A stretch of 64,000 bases of DNA. Origin: Streptomyces sp. NBC_00554 (GTDB taxonomy: Bacteria > Actinomycetota > Actinomycetes > Streptomycetales > Streptomycetaceae). Both the position numbers and the translations under genes were made by a program. Each line of letters opens with the position of its first letter. Within the stretch, counting starts at the first letter, position 1. The stretch is from positions 6,944,001 through 7,008,000 of the forward strand of contig NZ_CP107799.1 in the NCBI RefSeq assembly GCF_041431135.1. The letters are read 5' to 3'. Under the pieces are notes generated by a model. The model saw only the letters and a program-made list of their open reading frames with translations, was not told the DNA's origin and did no database searches. Shown here piece by piece: positions 31,941-41,152 of this stretch.

Positions 31941-33299
31941 ATGGGACGACCTGACCTGGATCGCCGACACCTTCTCGCCGGCCTGGGCGGGCTGACGGTC
32001 GCGGGCAGCCTCGGCTTCGCCGCACTCGGCACCGGCGCGGACGCACTCGCGTCCAGCGCGAGCACCCGGGTCCGCTACTGGAACCTCTTCAGCGGCGGCG
32101 ACGGCGCCAACATGATCGCGATGCTGGACGCCTTCCGTAAGGCGAACCCCTCCATCGACGTGAAGGACTCCACCCTTCAGTGGGGCAACCCCTTCTACAC
32201 CAAGCTCGCCATGGCGGCCGCGGGCAACCGCGCACCGGACCTCGGCGTCATGCATATGGGCAGGGTCGCGGGCTTCTCGCCGGGGCGGCTCCTCGACCCG
32301 TGGGACGAGGAGCTCCTCGCCAAGTACGGCGTACGCAAGGAGGACTACAACCCGGCGCTGTGGAACCGCGGTGTCATCGACGGCAAGCTCTACGCCCTGC
32401 CGCTCGACATCCACGTGCAGCTCTGCTTCTACCGCAAGGACGTACTGAAGAAGGCGGACCTGCTCGGCGACGACGGCCGGATGATCCCGGTCACCTCCAC
32501 CGGCGAGTGGTTCGACGTCCTGAAGAAGGCCAAGAAGGTCCAGAAGAAGGGCCTGCAGACCATCGGTCTGTGGACCAACGACCAGAACTTCCAGTGGTGG
32601 TTCTTCGTCGCCTTCTACACCCAGCTCGGCGGTCGGTGGTTCAACGACGACGACCCCGCAAACACAGAAGTCCTCTTCGACGTCGACAAGGCGACCCGGG
32701 TCCTGGAGTTCTTCCGCCGGCACGTAACCGACGGATACGTCATCCCGGGCGCGCCGACCGGCGAGCAGTTCATCAACGGCGCCCCCTTCACCTGGGAGGG
32801 CAACTGGTCGGTGCCGGTCTTCTCCGGCGCCGAACTGGACTACGGCGCGACCCCGCTCCCGCCCGTCTTCGGCAAGCAGGCCACGCACGCCGAGTCGCAC
32901 GCGTTCGTCCTGCCGCACCAGGCAGGGCGCGGCGGCGCCACCAACGAGGCCGCGCACGAGCTGGCCGCGTACGTCGTCACGCACGCCCTGCAGTGGGCGG
33001 CCGGCGGCCACATCCCCGCGTACACACCGACGCTGTCCACGGACGCGTACAAGAAGCTGGAACCGCAGAACGAGTACGTGAGCGCCATGGACCACCAGGC
33101 CACCGAGCCCAAGGTGTGGTTCGCGGGCTCCACCGGCGTCCTCGCCCAGGACCTCGGCCCCGTCGTCGTCTCCTCGACCATGGGCTCGGCCAAGCCGGCC
33201 GCCGTCGCGCGGACGATGAAGAGCCATCTCACCAAGCTCCTCGCATCGAAGAACCCGATGGACGGCAAGACCGCAGCGCAGGGAGGTGCTGTCGCATGA
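31941..33299 (+). CDS. Sugar ABC transporter substrate-binding protein, Tat-exported
   Basis: A 452-residue family 1 extracellular solute-binding protein. The N-terminus PDLDRRHLLAGLGGLTVAGS has a twin-arginine signal; the mature part begins near ASSASTRVRYWNLF. Typical features are FRKANPSIDV, APDLGVMHMG and GAPFTWEGNWSVP. GGGCAGGG precedes the ATG. It is first of a binding-protein/permease/permease operon with 4-bp overlaps. With GH43 and GH51 genes immediately downstream it most likely binds arabino-oligosaccharides; no ATPase is encoded, so a shared MsiK-type ATPase elsewhere is expected. Confidence 0.9.
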   Translation: MGRPDLDRRHLLAGLGGLTVAGSLGFAALGTGADALASSASTRVRYWNLFSGGDGANMIAMLDAFRKANPSIDVKDSTLQWGNPFYTKLAMAAAGNRAPDLGVMHMGRVAGFSPGRLLDPWDEELLAKYGVRKEDYNPALWNRGVIDGKLYALPLDIHVQLCFYRKDVLKKADLLGDDGRMIPVTSTGEWFDVLKKAKKVQKKGLQTIGLWTNDQNFQWWFFVAFYTQLGGRWFNDDDPANTEVLFDVDKATRVLEFFRRHVTDGYVIPGAPTGEQFINGAPFTWEGNWSVPVFSGAELDYGATPLPPVFGKQATHAESHAFVLPHQAGRGGATNEAAHELAAYVVTHALQWAAGGHIPAYTPTLSTDAYKKLEPQNEYVSAMDHQATEPKVWFAGSTGVLAQDLGPVVVSSTMGSAKPAAVARTMKSHLTKLLASKNPMDGKTAAQGGAVA

Positions 33300-34231
33300 C
33301 GACCAGTGCTGAGACCGTCATCGCACCGGCGCGGGTGAAGACCGCCGCCACCGCGACCGTCCGCCGCAAGCAGGGCTTCCAGCACGGGGGTTGGTTCGTC
33401 GCCCCGTTCCTGGCGCTCTTCGTGCTGTTCGTGGTCTGGCCGCTGCTGCGCGGCGTCTACCTCAGCTTCACGGACGCCAACATCTCCGGCGACAGCGCGA
33501 GCTTCGTCGGCCTCGACAACTACCGCGAGGCCCTGAACGACCAGGCGATGTGGGACGCGCTCGGCCACAGCGCGTACTTCACGCTGCTCGTCGTGCCGTG
33601 CATCACGGTCCTGGCCTTCCTGCTCGCGATGCTCGCGCACCACATCGAGCGCGGCAAGTGGCTGTGGCGGCTGTGCTTCTTCGTGCCGTTCCTGCTGCCG
33701 TCGACCGTCGCGGCCAACATGTGGCAATGGCTGTTCACCCAGGGGATCGGCCTGTTCAACGAGACCTTCGGGCTCGACACGCCCTGGCTGACCGACAAGT
33801 CGTACGCGATGCTCGCCATCGTCATCGCGACGCTGTGGTGGACGGTGGGCTTCAGCTTCCTGCTGTACCTCGCCGCGCTCCAGGGCATTCCCGACCACCT
33901 CTACGAGGCCGCCGAACTGGACGGCGCGAACGCCTGGCACCGCATGGTCCACATCACGCTCCCGATGCTGCGCCACATCACCGGCCTGGTGATCGCGCTC
34001 CAGATCCTCGCCTCGCTCCAGCTCTTCGACCAGGCCGTCGTGATGATGGACTTCGGACCGGGACCGGAGATCAGCACCCGCTCCTTCGTCCAGTACACCC
34101 TCGAACAGGGCTTCACCAGCTACCGCGTGGGCTACGCCTCCGCGATGTCCATCATCTTCTTCGTGATCATCGCGGCCGTCGCCCTCGCGCGGATGGCGCT
34201 GCTGCGCAACCGTGAGGAGGGCGGCCGATGA
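33296..34231 (+). CDS. Sugar ABC transporter permease (MalF/UgpA-type)
   Basis: A 311-residue permease with about six hydrophobic segments (WFVAPFLALFVLFVVWPLL first) and the EAA loop YEAAELDGANAWHRMVHITL near residue 205, where the ATPase docks. The ATG overlaps the binding-protein stop by 4 bp and its own stop overlaps the next permease gene. It forms the channel heterodimer with the protein encoded at 34228. Confidence 0.92.
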   Translation: MTTSAETVIAPARVKTAATATVRRKQGFQHGGWFVAPFLALFVLFVVWPLLRGVYLSFTDANISGDSASFVGLDNYREALNDQAMWDALGHSAYFTLLVVPCITVLAFLLAMLAHHIERGKWLWRLCFFVPFLLPSTVAANMWQWLFTQGIGLFNETFGLDTPWLTDKSYAMLAIVIATLWWTVGFSFLLYLAALQGIPDHLYEAAELDGANAWHRMVHITLPMLRHITGLVIALQILASLQLFDQAVVMMDFGPGPEISTRSFVQYTLEQGFTSYRVGYASAMSIIFFVIIAAVALARMALLRNREEGGR

Positions 34232-35091
34232 CCACGGCTACAACCACCCCTGTACGTAAGTCCCGCAAGCCCTGGACGCCCAGCCAGATCGTCCTCACGC
34301 TGCTCGGCGTCGCCGTCTCCGCCGTCTTCTTGGCGCCGATCGCGGCGGCCCTGCTCACCTCGCTCAAGTCGGAGGCCGAGGCAGCCGAGATCCCGCCGCA
34401 CTGGCTGCCGAAGGTCTGGACGGGCCAGGCCTGGAAGGGCCTCTGGGAGACCGGCAACATCACGAACTGGTTCGTCAACTCCCTAGTGGTGTCGGTCCTT
34501 GTGACGGCCGTCGTGGTCACCGTCGCCGCACTCGCCGGATACGGTTTCGCCCGCACCGAGTTCAAGGGCAAGTCCGTCCTGATGGGCGTGGTGATGGCGG
34601 GCCTGATGATCTCCCCGGCCGTCCTGGGTGTCCCCCTGTTCACCACGGTCCAGCAGATGGGGATGGTCGACACCTACTGGGGCATGATCCTGCCGCAGTG
34701 CGCGCCCGCCGCGATGGTCTACATCCTCTACAAGTTCTTCCAGGGCATTCCCAGGGAGCTGGAGGAGGCCGCCTTCATCGACGGCGCGGGCCGCTGGCGC
34801 GTCTTCTTCACCATCATCGTGCCGCTCTCGCGCCCGTCCCTCTCCGCGGTCGGCATCTTCACCTTCATCGCGTCCTGGAACAACTTCCTGTGGCCGTACA
34901 TGGTGACCAACAACCCCGACCTGATGACCATGCCGAACGGCATCGCGACCGTCATGAACTCCTACGGAATCCAGTGGGCCCAGCTCATGGCCGGCGGCCT
35001 GATGGCAGGCCTGCCGCTGATCATCGTCTTCGTCTTCTTCCAGCGGCAGATCGTGGCGGGTGTGGCACACACCGGCCTCGCGGGCCAGTAA
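34228..35091 (+). CDS. Sugar ABC transporter permease (MalG/UgpE-type)
   Basis: A 287-residue permease with about six membrane segments and the EAA loop LEEAAFIDGAGRWRVFFTII near residue 175. It overlaps the first permease gene by 4 bp (ATGA) and lies 21 bp before the secreted arabinanase gene, so all belong to one transcript. Partner of the permease at 33296. Confidence 0.92.
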   Translation: MTTATTTPVRKSRKPWTPSQIVLTLLGVAVSAVFLAPIAAALLTSLKSEAEAAEIPPHWLPKVWTGQAWKGLWETGNITNWFVNSLVVSVLVTAVVVTVAALAGYGFARTEFKGKSVLMGVVMAGLMISPAVLGVPLFTTVQQMGMVDTYWGMILPQCAPAAMVYILYKFFQGIPRELEEAAFIDGAGRWRVFFTIIVPLSRPSLSAVGIFTFIASWNNFLWPYMVTNNPDLMTMPNGIATVMNSYGIQWAQLMAGGLMAGLPLIIVFVFFQRQIVAGVAHTGLAGQ

Positions 35092-35112
35092 CTCCAGACA
35101 GGGGATACGCAG

Positions 35113-36078
35113 TTGAAGCGCTACAGACTCGCGGCAACCCTCGCCGCCGCCCTCCTCGCCTTCCTCCCGACCACCGCGCAGGCGGCCGCCTACCCCGACC
35201 CCCTCCTCCTCACCGGCCAGGAGATCATCCACGACCCGACCGCCCTCCACCTCAAGAACGGTCTGTACGTGGCCTATTCGACGGGCGGGATCATCGGCGC
35301 CCGCCTCTCCACGGACCTCCGACACTGGGACGACGCGGGCAACGCCTTCGCCGAGCCGCCCTCCTGGTGGTACGAGTACAACGACACCGCCGACCCCTGG
35401 GCCCCCGACATCTCCTACCGCGCGGGCAAGTACTGGCTGTATTACGCGGTCTCCTCCTGGGGCACCAACCACTCCGCGATCGGCGTGGCCACCTCCACGA
35501 GCGGCATGCCCGGCACCTGGACCGACCAGGGCAAGGTCTTCACCTCCGAGACCTCCGACACCTGGAACGCCATCGACCCCGCCGTCATCCAGACCGACGG
35601 CGAACTGTGGATGTCCTTCGGCTCGTACTGGACCGGTATCCGCATGGTCGAGCTGAACCCGAGCACCGGCAAGGCCCTCGCGGGCGCGACCGTCCACCAC
35701 CTGGCAACCCGCCCCGACCTCCCGTACGCCGTCGAAGGCCCGTACATCGTCAAGCACGGCCACTACTACTACCTCTTCGCGTCGTACGACGCGTGCTGCG
35801 CGGGCGTGAACTCCACGTACAAGATCAGGGTCGGCAGGTCCCCGACGATCACCGGCCCCTACGTCGACAGCACGGGCAAGCCGATGTTGGAGGGCGGCGG
35901 CGACCTCCTCCTGGCCGGCCACGGGCGCTACATCGGCACGGGCGGCGAGTCGGTGTTCCGCGACCGAGGCCAGGACTGGCTGGCGTACCACTACTACGAC
36001 GCAGAGGACTCAGGCACGCCCAAGCTGGGGCTGAACGCCCTCGGCTGGACAAAAGACGGCTGGCCAAGCGTCCGTTAG
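35113..36078 (+). CDS. Secreted GH43 endo-arabinanase
   Basis: A 321-residue enzyme with a Sec signal (KRYRLAATLAAALLAFLPTT, cleavage near AQAAA) and a five-bladed GH43 propeller. The three acidic active-site residues are visible: Asp41 in IIHDPTALH (base), Asp155 in NAIDPAVIQ (pKa modulator) and Glu208 in AVEGPYIVKHG (acid). Cutting internal alpha-1,5 bonds of arabinan outside the cell would feed the ABC importer encoded just upstream. The TTG start follows GGGGAT weakly. A dispersed repeat begins at its stop codon. Confidence 0.9.
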   Translation: MKRYRLAATLAAALLAFLPTTAQAAAYPDPLLLTGQEIIHDPTALHLKNGLYVAYSTGGIIGARLSTDLRHWDDAGNAFAEPPSWWYEYNDTADPWAPDISYRAGKYWLYYAVSSWGTNHSAIGVATSTSGMPGTWTDQGKVFTSETSDTWNAIDPAVIQTDGELWMSFGSYWTGIRMVELNPSTGKALAGATVHHLATRPDLPYAVEGPYIVKHGHYYYLFASYDACCAGVNSTYKIRVGRSPTITGPYVDSTGKPMLEGGGDLLLAGHGRYIGTGGESVFRDRGQDWLAYHYYDAEDSGTPKLGLNALGWTKDGWPSVR

Positions 36079-36125
36079 GGGCGCGGGGAACTGCGCGACC
36101 AGCCCAATCGAACCCGCAGACAAAA
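36076..36125. repeat. Dispersed GGGGCGCGGGGAACTGCGCG repeat
   Basis: Directly at the GH43 stop lies GGGGCGCGGGGAACTGCGCG followed by ACCAGCCC and a Cys/Gly-free GC-rich tail to about 36125. This block is familiar as a common intergenic repeat in Streptomyces genomes. It fills most of the 68-bp gap to the GH51 gene. Confidence 0.65.
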
Positions 36126-36146
36126 CTCAACCCCCGGAAGGAAGAG

Positions 36147-37649
36147 ATGCGCACCGCCCACTTCGCCCTGGACCCCGCCTTCACCATAGGCAAGGTCAAC
36201 CCCCGCCTGTTCGGATCCTTCGTAGAACACCTCGGCCGCTGCGTCTACACCGGCATCTTCGAGCCGGCCCACCCGTCGGCGGACGAGGCGGGCCTGCGCC
36301 AGGACGTGCTGGAGCTGGTCCGTGAGCTCGGCGTCACCACCATCCGCTACCCCGGTGGCAACTTCGTCTCCGCCTACAACTGGGAGGACTCGGTGGGCCC
36401 GGCCGAGGACCGCCCCCGCCGCCTGGACCTCGCCTGGCGCTCCACGGAGTCCAACCGGTTCGGCCTCTCCGAGTACATCGCGTTCCTCAAGAAGGTCGGC
36501 CCGCAGGCCGAGCCGATGATGGCCGTGAACCTCGGCACACGCGGCGTCCCCGAGGCCCTGGCGCTCCTGGAGTACGCCAACCACCCCTCGGGGACCGCCC
36601 GTTCGGACCTGCGGGTGGCGCACGGGGACAAGGACCCGTTCGGCATCAAGTTGTGGTGCCTGGGCAACGAGATGGACGGGCCCTGGCAGACCGGGCACAA
36701 GACCGCCGAGGAGTACGGCCGCCTCGCCGCCGAGACCGCGCGCGCGATGCGCCAGATCGAGCCGGACCTCGAACTCGTCGCGTGCGGCTCCTCCGGGCAG
36801 AACATGGAGACGTTCGCCGCGTGGGAGGCGACCGTGCTCCAGGAGACGTACGACCTCGTCGATCACGTCTCGCTGCACGCCTACTACGAGGAGACCGACG
36901 GCGACCGGGACTCCTTCCTCGCCTCCGCCGTCGACACCGAGTCCTTCATCGAGAACGTGGTGGCGACCTGCGACCACGTGGGCGCCCGCCTCAAGTCGAA
37001 GAAGAAGATCAACCTCTCCTTCGACGAGTGGAACGTCTGGTACCAGAGCCGTCCCAACCCGCACCCGGTGGAGGACTGGCAGGAGGCCCCGCGCATCCTG
37101 GAGGACGTCTACTCCGTCACGGACGCGGTCGTCTTCGGCTCGCTGCTCATCGCGCTGCTGCGGCACGCCGACCGGGTGACCGTCGCCTGCCTCGCCCAGC
37201 TCGTCAACGTCATCGCGCCGATCATGACGGAGCCGGGCGGCCCGGCCTGGCGGCAGACGACGTTCTTCCCCTTCGCGCAGGCCTCGGCGTACGGGCGCGG
37301 GGAGGTCCTCGACGTACGGGTGGACTCGCCGACGTACGAGACGAAGAAGTACGGCGAGGCGGACCTGCTGCACGCCACCGCCGTGCGCGCCGAGGACGGC
37401 TCGGTGACCGTCTTCGCGGTCAACCGCAGTCAGACCGAGCCGCTGCCGATCGAAGTCGCCCTGAACCGGCTGGGGTTGACGACGGTCGTCGAGCACAGTG
37501 CGATCGCCGACGCCGACCCGGATGCCACCAACACCCTGGACGACCCGGAGCGGGTCACTCCGCACCGGGTCGAGGGGGCCACCCTCCAGGACGGCACGTT
37601 GACCGCCGTCCTGGAGCCGCTGTCCTGGAACGTGATCCGGCTCGGCTAG
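36147..37649 (+). CDS. Intracellular GH51 alpha-L-arabinofuranosidase
   Basis: A 500-residue GH51 enzyme without signal peptide, so it acts on imported oligosaccharides. Residues 1-380 form the barrel, with LFGSFVEHLGRCVYTGIFEP near the start, the acid/base Glu175 in LWCLGNEMDGPW and the nucleophile Glu294 in SFDEWNVWYQ; a C-terminal beta domain follows. GGAAGGAAGAG precedes the ATG. It releases terminal L-arabinose. Its stop shares CTAG with the stop of the convergent GH35 gene. Confidence 0.93.
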   Translation: MRTAHFALDPAFTIGKVNPRLFGSFVEHLGRCVYTGIFEPAHPSADEAGLRQDVLELVRELGVTTIRYPGGNFVSAYNWEDSVGPAEDRPRRLDLAWRSTESNRFGLSEYIAFLKKVGPQAEPMMAVNLGTRGVPEALALLEYANHPSGTARSDLRVAHGDKDPFGIKLWCLGNEMDGPWQTGHKTAEEYGRLAAETARAMRQIEPDLELVACGSSGQNMETFAAWEATVLQETYDLVDHVSLHAYYEETDGDRDSFLASAVDTESFIENVVATCDHVGARLKSKKKINLSFDEWNVWYQSRPNPHPVEDWQEAPRILEDVYSVTDAVVFGSLLIALLRHADRVTVACLAQLVNVIAPIMTEPGGPAWRQTTFFPFAQASAYGRGEVLDVRVDSPTYETKKYGEADLLHATAVRAEDGSVTVFAVNRSQTEPLPIEVALNRLGLTTVVEHSAIADADPDATNTLDDPERVTPHRVEGATLQDGTLTAVLEPLSWNVIRLG

Positions 37650-40597
37650 GCGGATGTGCGGCCGGGGGAGTCCACCGCCTTCACAGGCACTCCACCGGCC
37701 GCGCTGCCCATCAGCGTCAGCTTCACCTCACCGGGACCTGAGGGTGTGGTCCCGTCGGACAGGACAGCGAGGGCCAGTGTGTTGGCTCCACGTGTGCGCA
37801 GCACCCCGTTCGGCAGGACGAAGGTGTGCTGGGGGCCTACGTCGTTGATGTACTGGCCCATGTTCCAGCCGTTCAGGAAGATCTGGACGCGGTAGGCGCG
37901 GGCGGGGTCGTCGGTGAGCGTGAGCCCGATCGAGGCGTCCACGCCGGGGTCGACGGCGAGCCGGAACCCGGTCCGGTACCAGACGACACCCTGTCGCCGC
38001 TCGGCCCGGGGGAAGTCGACGACCTTCCAGCCGCCGTCCGCGAACCCCGGCAGATGCCAGCCCTCGCGTTCCCCGTACAGCCCGCCGTTGTTGAGCGGCC
38101 CGCGCACCGGGTCGGCGGCCCCCTCGCCCCGAATCCGCCAAGTGACGGCCGGAGAAGCCCCGTTGAAGGTCACGGCGGTCAGTCCCCGGGCCACCTTGTG
38201 CGTGTCGTCGGCCTTGCCGTCCTGGTCGTGCTGCATACGGCGGACGAGGACGGAGAGGACATGCGGCCCTTCGTCGACCTGGACGGGGAAGGTCGCCGTG
38301 TCCGTCCAAGTCCCTTGCCGCACTGTCTTCTTGTCCGGCACCGGCATCCGGTGCGTACCCAGCGGCTTCCCGTCCAGCCACGCCATCAGCAACCCCTGCG
38401 TGCCCGTGGTGAAGGCGAGCGACACCGTCTCCGCCGCGCCGCCCTCGAAGTGCCCCCGGTACCAGACGTCCCCGTAGTGGAATCCGTAGTCGTCGGCGAA
38501 CAGCACGGGCTGCCCGGCCGGTACGGGGGTGGTGCTGAACGAGGACGTCCTGTTCGCGAGCCGCCACGCCGAGTCGTCGAAGCCGGCCTCGGACTCCGGG
38601 TTCTCCGCGGACCGCCGCCAGTTGGCCAGCTCGGGGAGCCGCACACCCGGCACCCCGGGCAGCCGCTGCTCGGCCCGAAGACTCCCGGACTTCGTGGCGA
38701 GCGTCCTCAACGTGCCCTGATTCCAGACGACTTCGCTCACACCCCGTGGCCCCCAGACCTCCAGGTCGGCCGCCTCCACGGTGTCCCCGGTGAGATGAAG
38801 GGCCGAGCCGCGCACGGTGGCGGTGCGCAGCAGCGCCGGGCCGCGCACCAGTACCGGCCCCGACGGGGTGTCGTACCGCCACAGCCGCCCGGAGGTCCCG
38901 TCGTCGGCGAGGAGCAGCAGCAGCGGTGCCGAGGTGCCGCCGCCCTCCACCAACACCCGTACAAGACCGTCGAGTTGAGCGGAGACCCGGAGCACGCCAC
39001 TCTCGTACTCGTGTACCGCTTCCCCCTCCAGCACGGTGACGGTCGGCTCGCTCGCGCACTCCAACGCGGTCTCGATGCGCTCGCCGGAGCGCCCTGTGAG
39101 CACGGCGATGTCCTGCCGTCCCGCCGAGAGCCAGAGCATCGGCTGCGCGGTGGAGTGCCGCAGCTTCCGACGCCCGACGGCGATCCCGGTGGCGAGGAGC
39201 CGGGCGTCGCGGGCGGGCACGGTGAGCGGCAGCTCCGCGAACGGAAGCTCCGTCGTCACCTCCGCCGCGCTGTCATTGCGTACGACATAGAAGTGGGCGC
39301 CGGTGTCCGGGTTGACCAGCGGATACACCTTGACCTGCGGGTCCGTCCCCGCGAGCGCCTCCGCCCGGTCCAGCTTGGCCAGGTCGGGCACGGAACGCAG
39401 CAGCTGCCCGATCTGGTGCATCGGGATCAGCTTGGGGGTCGGCCGACGGGCCTCGTCGAGGGCGGCGCCGTAGTCGTACGAGGTGTAGACGATCGGCGCG
39501 GGCAGCCAGCCCCAGGAGGTGCCGCCGAAGGTCATGTAGACATTGTGGATCTTGATGCCGTTGGCGAGGTTGGTGAGGTAGAAGCGCCGCTCGTACGCCG
39601 CGTCACGCGTCCTGGCCGACTCGGCGTACCCCAAGCCGCCGAACTCCACCCCGCCCCACGGATCGAACCAGCCGCCCCCGAACTCGGGCACGAACCCCGG
39701 GGTCCGCGGACTCGCCGTCGAGCCGCCCTTCGTACCGCCGACGCCGAAGTAGCCCCAGTCCGGCGGGGGTTTGAAGGGCGACGGATACCCGTCGAAGCCG
39801 TACAGGTAACGCCCCTTTTCCCCACCGGTGTCGAAGGTCCCGGGGGCCCAATGCCCGTTCCTGCCCTTGTCGTTGTGGAACAGCGGCACGTCGATTCCGT
39901 CGGCGCGCGCCTTGGCGTACAGGTGGGCCATGTAGTCGCGGCCGAGGGGGCTGGTGACGTGGTCCGCGTACTCGTTCTCCAGCTGGTAGAGGACGACCGT
40001 GCCGCCGCCGTCGCTGTAGAGGTGCCGGGCGACGATGCGGTCGACGACGGTCAGCCACTCGTCGACGTGCTTCAGATAGGTCGGGTCGGAGGTCCGCGCC
40101 GTGCCCTTGGTGGCGGTCAGCCAGCCGGGGAAACCGCCCGCGTCGACCTCGGCGTTGATGTACGGACCCGGGCGCAGGATCACGTACAGGCCGGTCTCCG
40201 CGGCCATGCGCAGGAACAGGTCGAGGTCCCGGACGCCGGTGAAGTCGTACTTCCCGGGCGCGGGGGAGTGGTAGTTCCAGGACACGTAGATGCTGATGGC
40301 GTTGTAGCCGTGGGCGCGCAGCTTCTGCAGGACGTCCCGCCACAGGGACGGGCTCGGGAGGCGGAAGGGGTGGACCTCGCCGGACCAGAGGACAACGCGC
40401 CTGCCGTCGATCAGCATCGAGTACTTGTCGAAGCCGATGGTGTGCCGGTGGCCGTCGGCGCCGGGCGGTCCGGGTGCGGGTCCGGTGGGTGCGGTACCGG
40501 CGGCGTGGGCGCTGCCGCTCCCACCGGCGCTGTTCAGGATGAGGCCGAGTGCGGTGGTCGTGGCGAGTGCGCTGAAGGTACGTCTGCTCAACACCAT
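37646..40597 (-). CDS. Tat-exported GH35 beta-galactosidase
   Basis: A 983-residue enzyme. The N-terminus VLSRRTFSALATTTALGLIL is a twin-arginine signal. The catalytic barrel covers about residues 50-390, with acid/base Glu209 in YQLENEYADH and nucleophile Glu305 in VPEFGGGWFD. Several beta-sandwich modules follow; the last ends with a jelly-roll region RIFLNGWNMG-like (here VQIFLNGWNMGQYIND). It could trim galactose side chains of arabinogalactan outside the cell, matching the neighbouring arabinan genes. It is convergent with GH51 and has no terminator hairpin in the shared stop. Confidence 0.92.
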   Translation of the reverse strand: MVLSRRTFSALATTTALGLILNSAGGSGSAHAAGTAPTGPAPGPPGADGHRHTIGFDKYSMLIDGRRVVLWSGEVHPFRLPSPSLWRDVLQKLRAHGYNAISIYVSWNYHSPAPGKYDFTGVRDLDLFLRMAAETGLYVILRPGPYINAEVDAGGFPGWLTATKGTARTSDPTYLKHVDEWLTVVDRIVARHLYSDGGGTVVLYQLENEYADHVTSPLGRDYMAHLYAKARADGIDVPLFHNDKGRNGHWAPGTFDTGGEKGRYLYGFDGYPSPFKPPPDWGYFGVGGTKGGSTASPRTPGFVPEFGGGWFDPWGGVEFGGLGYAESARTRDAAYERRFYLTNLANGIKIHNVYMTFGGTSWGWLPAPIVYTSYDYGAALDEARRPTPKLIPMHQIGQLLRSVPDLAKLDRAEALAGTDPQVKVYPLVNPDTGAHFYVVRNDSAAEVTTELPFAELPLTVPARDARLLATGIAVGRRKLRHSTAQPMLWLSAGRQDIAVLTGRSGERIETALECASEPTVTVLEGEAVHEYESGVLRVSAQLDGLVRVLVEGGGTSAPLLLLLADDGTSGRLWRYDTPSGPVLVRGPALLRTATVRGSALHLTGDTVEAADLEVWGPRGVSEVVWNQGTLRTLATKSGSLRAEQRLPGVPGVRLPELANWRRSAENPESEAGFDDSAWRLANRTSSFSTTPVPAGQPVLFADDYGFHYGDVWYRGHFEGGAAETVSLAFTTGTQGLLMAWLDGKPLGTHRMPVPDKKTVRQGTWTDTATFPVQVDEGPHVLSVLVRRMQHDQDGKADDTHKVARGLTAVTFNGASPAVTWRIRGEGAADPVRGPLNNGGLYGEREGWHLPGFADGGWKVVDFPRAERRQGVVWYRTGFRLAVDPGVDASIGLTLTDDPARAYRVQIFLNGWNMGQYINDVGPQHTFVLPNGVLRTRGANTLALAVLSDGTTPSGPGEVKLTLMGSAAGGVPVKAVDSPGRTSA

Positions 40598-40633
40598 GTG
40601 GTTCTCCGGTGGACAGGGGCGGCGCGGGTGCGG

Positions 40634-40664
40634 CCATTGTCCACAGCGATTCGCCCCACAATGG
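40634..40664. promoter_or_regulatory. Inverted repeat in GH35-Rrf2 divergent spacer
   Basis: CCATTGT (40634-40640) and ACAATGG (40658-40664) are perfect inverted arms separated by 17 bp. They lie directly before the Rrf2 ATG at 40669 and 37-67 bp before the GH35 ATG. They may be an autoregulatory site of the Rrf2 protein. Confidence 0.45.
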
Positions 40665-40668
40665 TGGC

Positions 40669-41130
40669 ATGAGGATCTCGGCGCGGGCGGATTACGCGGT
40701 ACGGGCGCTACTGGAGCTGGCCGTCCGGCAGGACGACGGCGCTCCGGTGAAGGCCGAGGTCATCGCCACCGCGCAGGTGATTCCGTACAAGTTCCTGGAG
40801 GGAATCCTCGCCGACCTCCGGCGTGGCGGCCTGGTCGTCAGCCGGCGCGGCGGCAGCGGCGGCTATGTGCTGGCCCGGTCCGCCGACGCGATCACCGTCG
40901 CGGATGTCATCCGTACGGTCGACGGCCCCATCGTGTCGGTACGCGGCGAACGGCCCACCCAGCTCACCTACACCGGGCCCGCCGAACCGCTGCTGCCGCT
41001 GTGGGTCGCGGTCCGCGCCAACGTACGGCGGATCCTGGAGGGCGTCACACTCGCGGACATCGCGGCGAACGCCCTCCCGGAACCGGTACGGAAGCTGGCG
41101 GCGGAGCCGACGGCCTGGGAGAACCCCTGA
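40669..41130 (+). CDS. Rrf2-family regulator without iron-sulfur cysteines
   Basis: A 153-residue Rrf2 regulator: MRISARADYAVRALLELAVR at the start, recognition helix region VIPYKFLEGILADLRRGGLV and wing SRRGGSGGYVLARS, then the dimerisation helix VWVAVRANVRRILEGV-like segment. It contains no cysteine at all, so it cannot bind a Cys-ligated iron-sulfur cluster as IscR or NsrR do; CymR-type members are also cluster-free. The TauE/SafE exporter 1 kb downstream on the same strand suggests a sulfur-related regulon. The ATG is the family start; longer frames are not conserved. Confidence 0.88.
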   Translation: MRISARADYAVRALLELAVRQDDGAPVKAEVIATAQVIPYKFLEGILADLRRGGLVVSRRGGSGGYVLARSADAITVADVIRTVDGPIVSVRGERPTQLTYTGPAEPLLPLWVAVRANVRRILEGVTLADIAANALPEPVRKLAAEPTAWENP

Positions 41131-41152
41131 CCCCCGCTGCTCGGATGCCTGT

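Noticed and set aside
37826..40672. A 948-codon plus-strand frame opposite the GH35 gene
   Set aside because: No recognisable domain; composition is that of an antisense frame in high-GC DNA. The GH35 enzyme is clearly on the minus strand.
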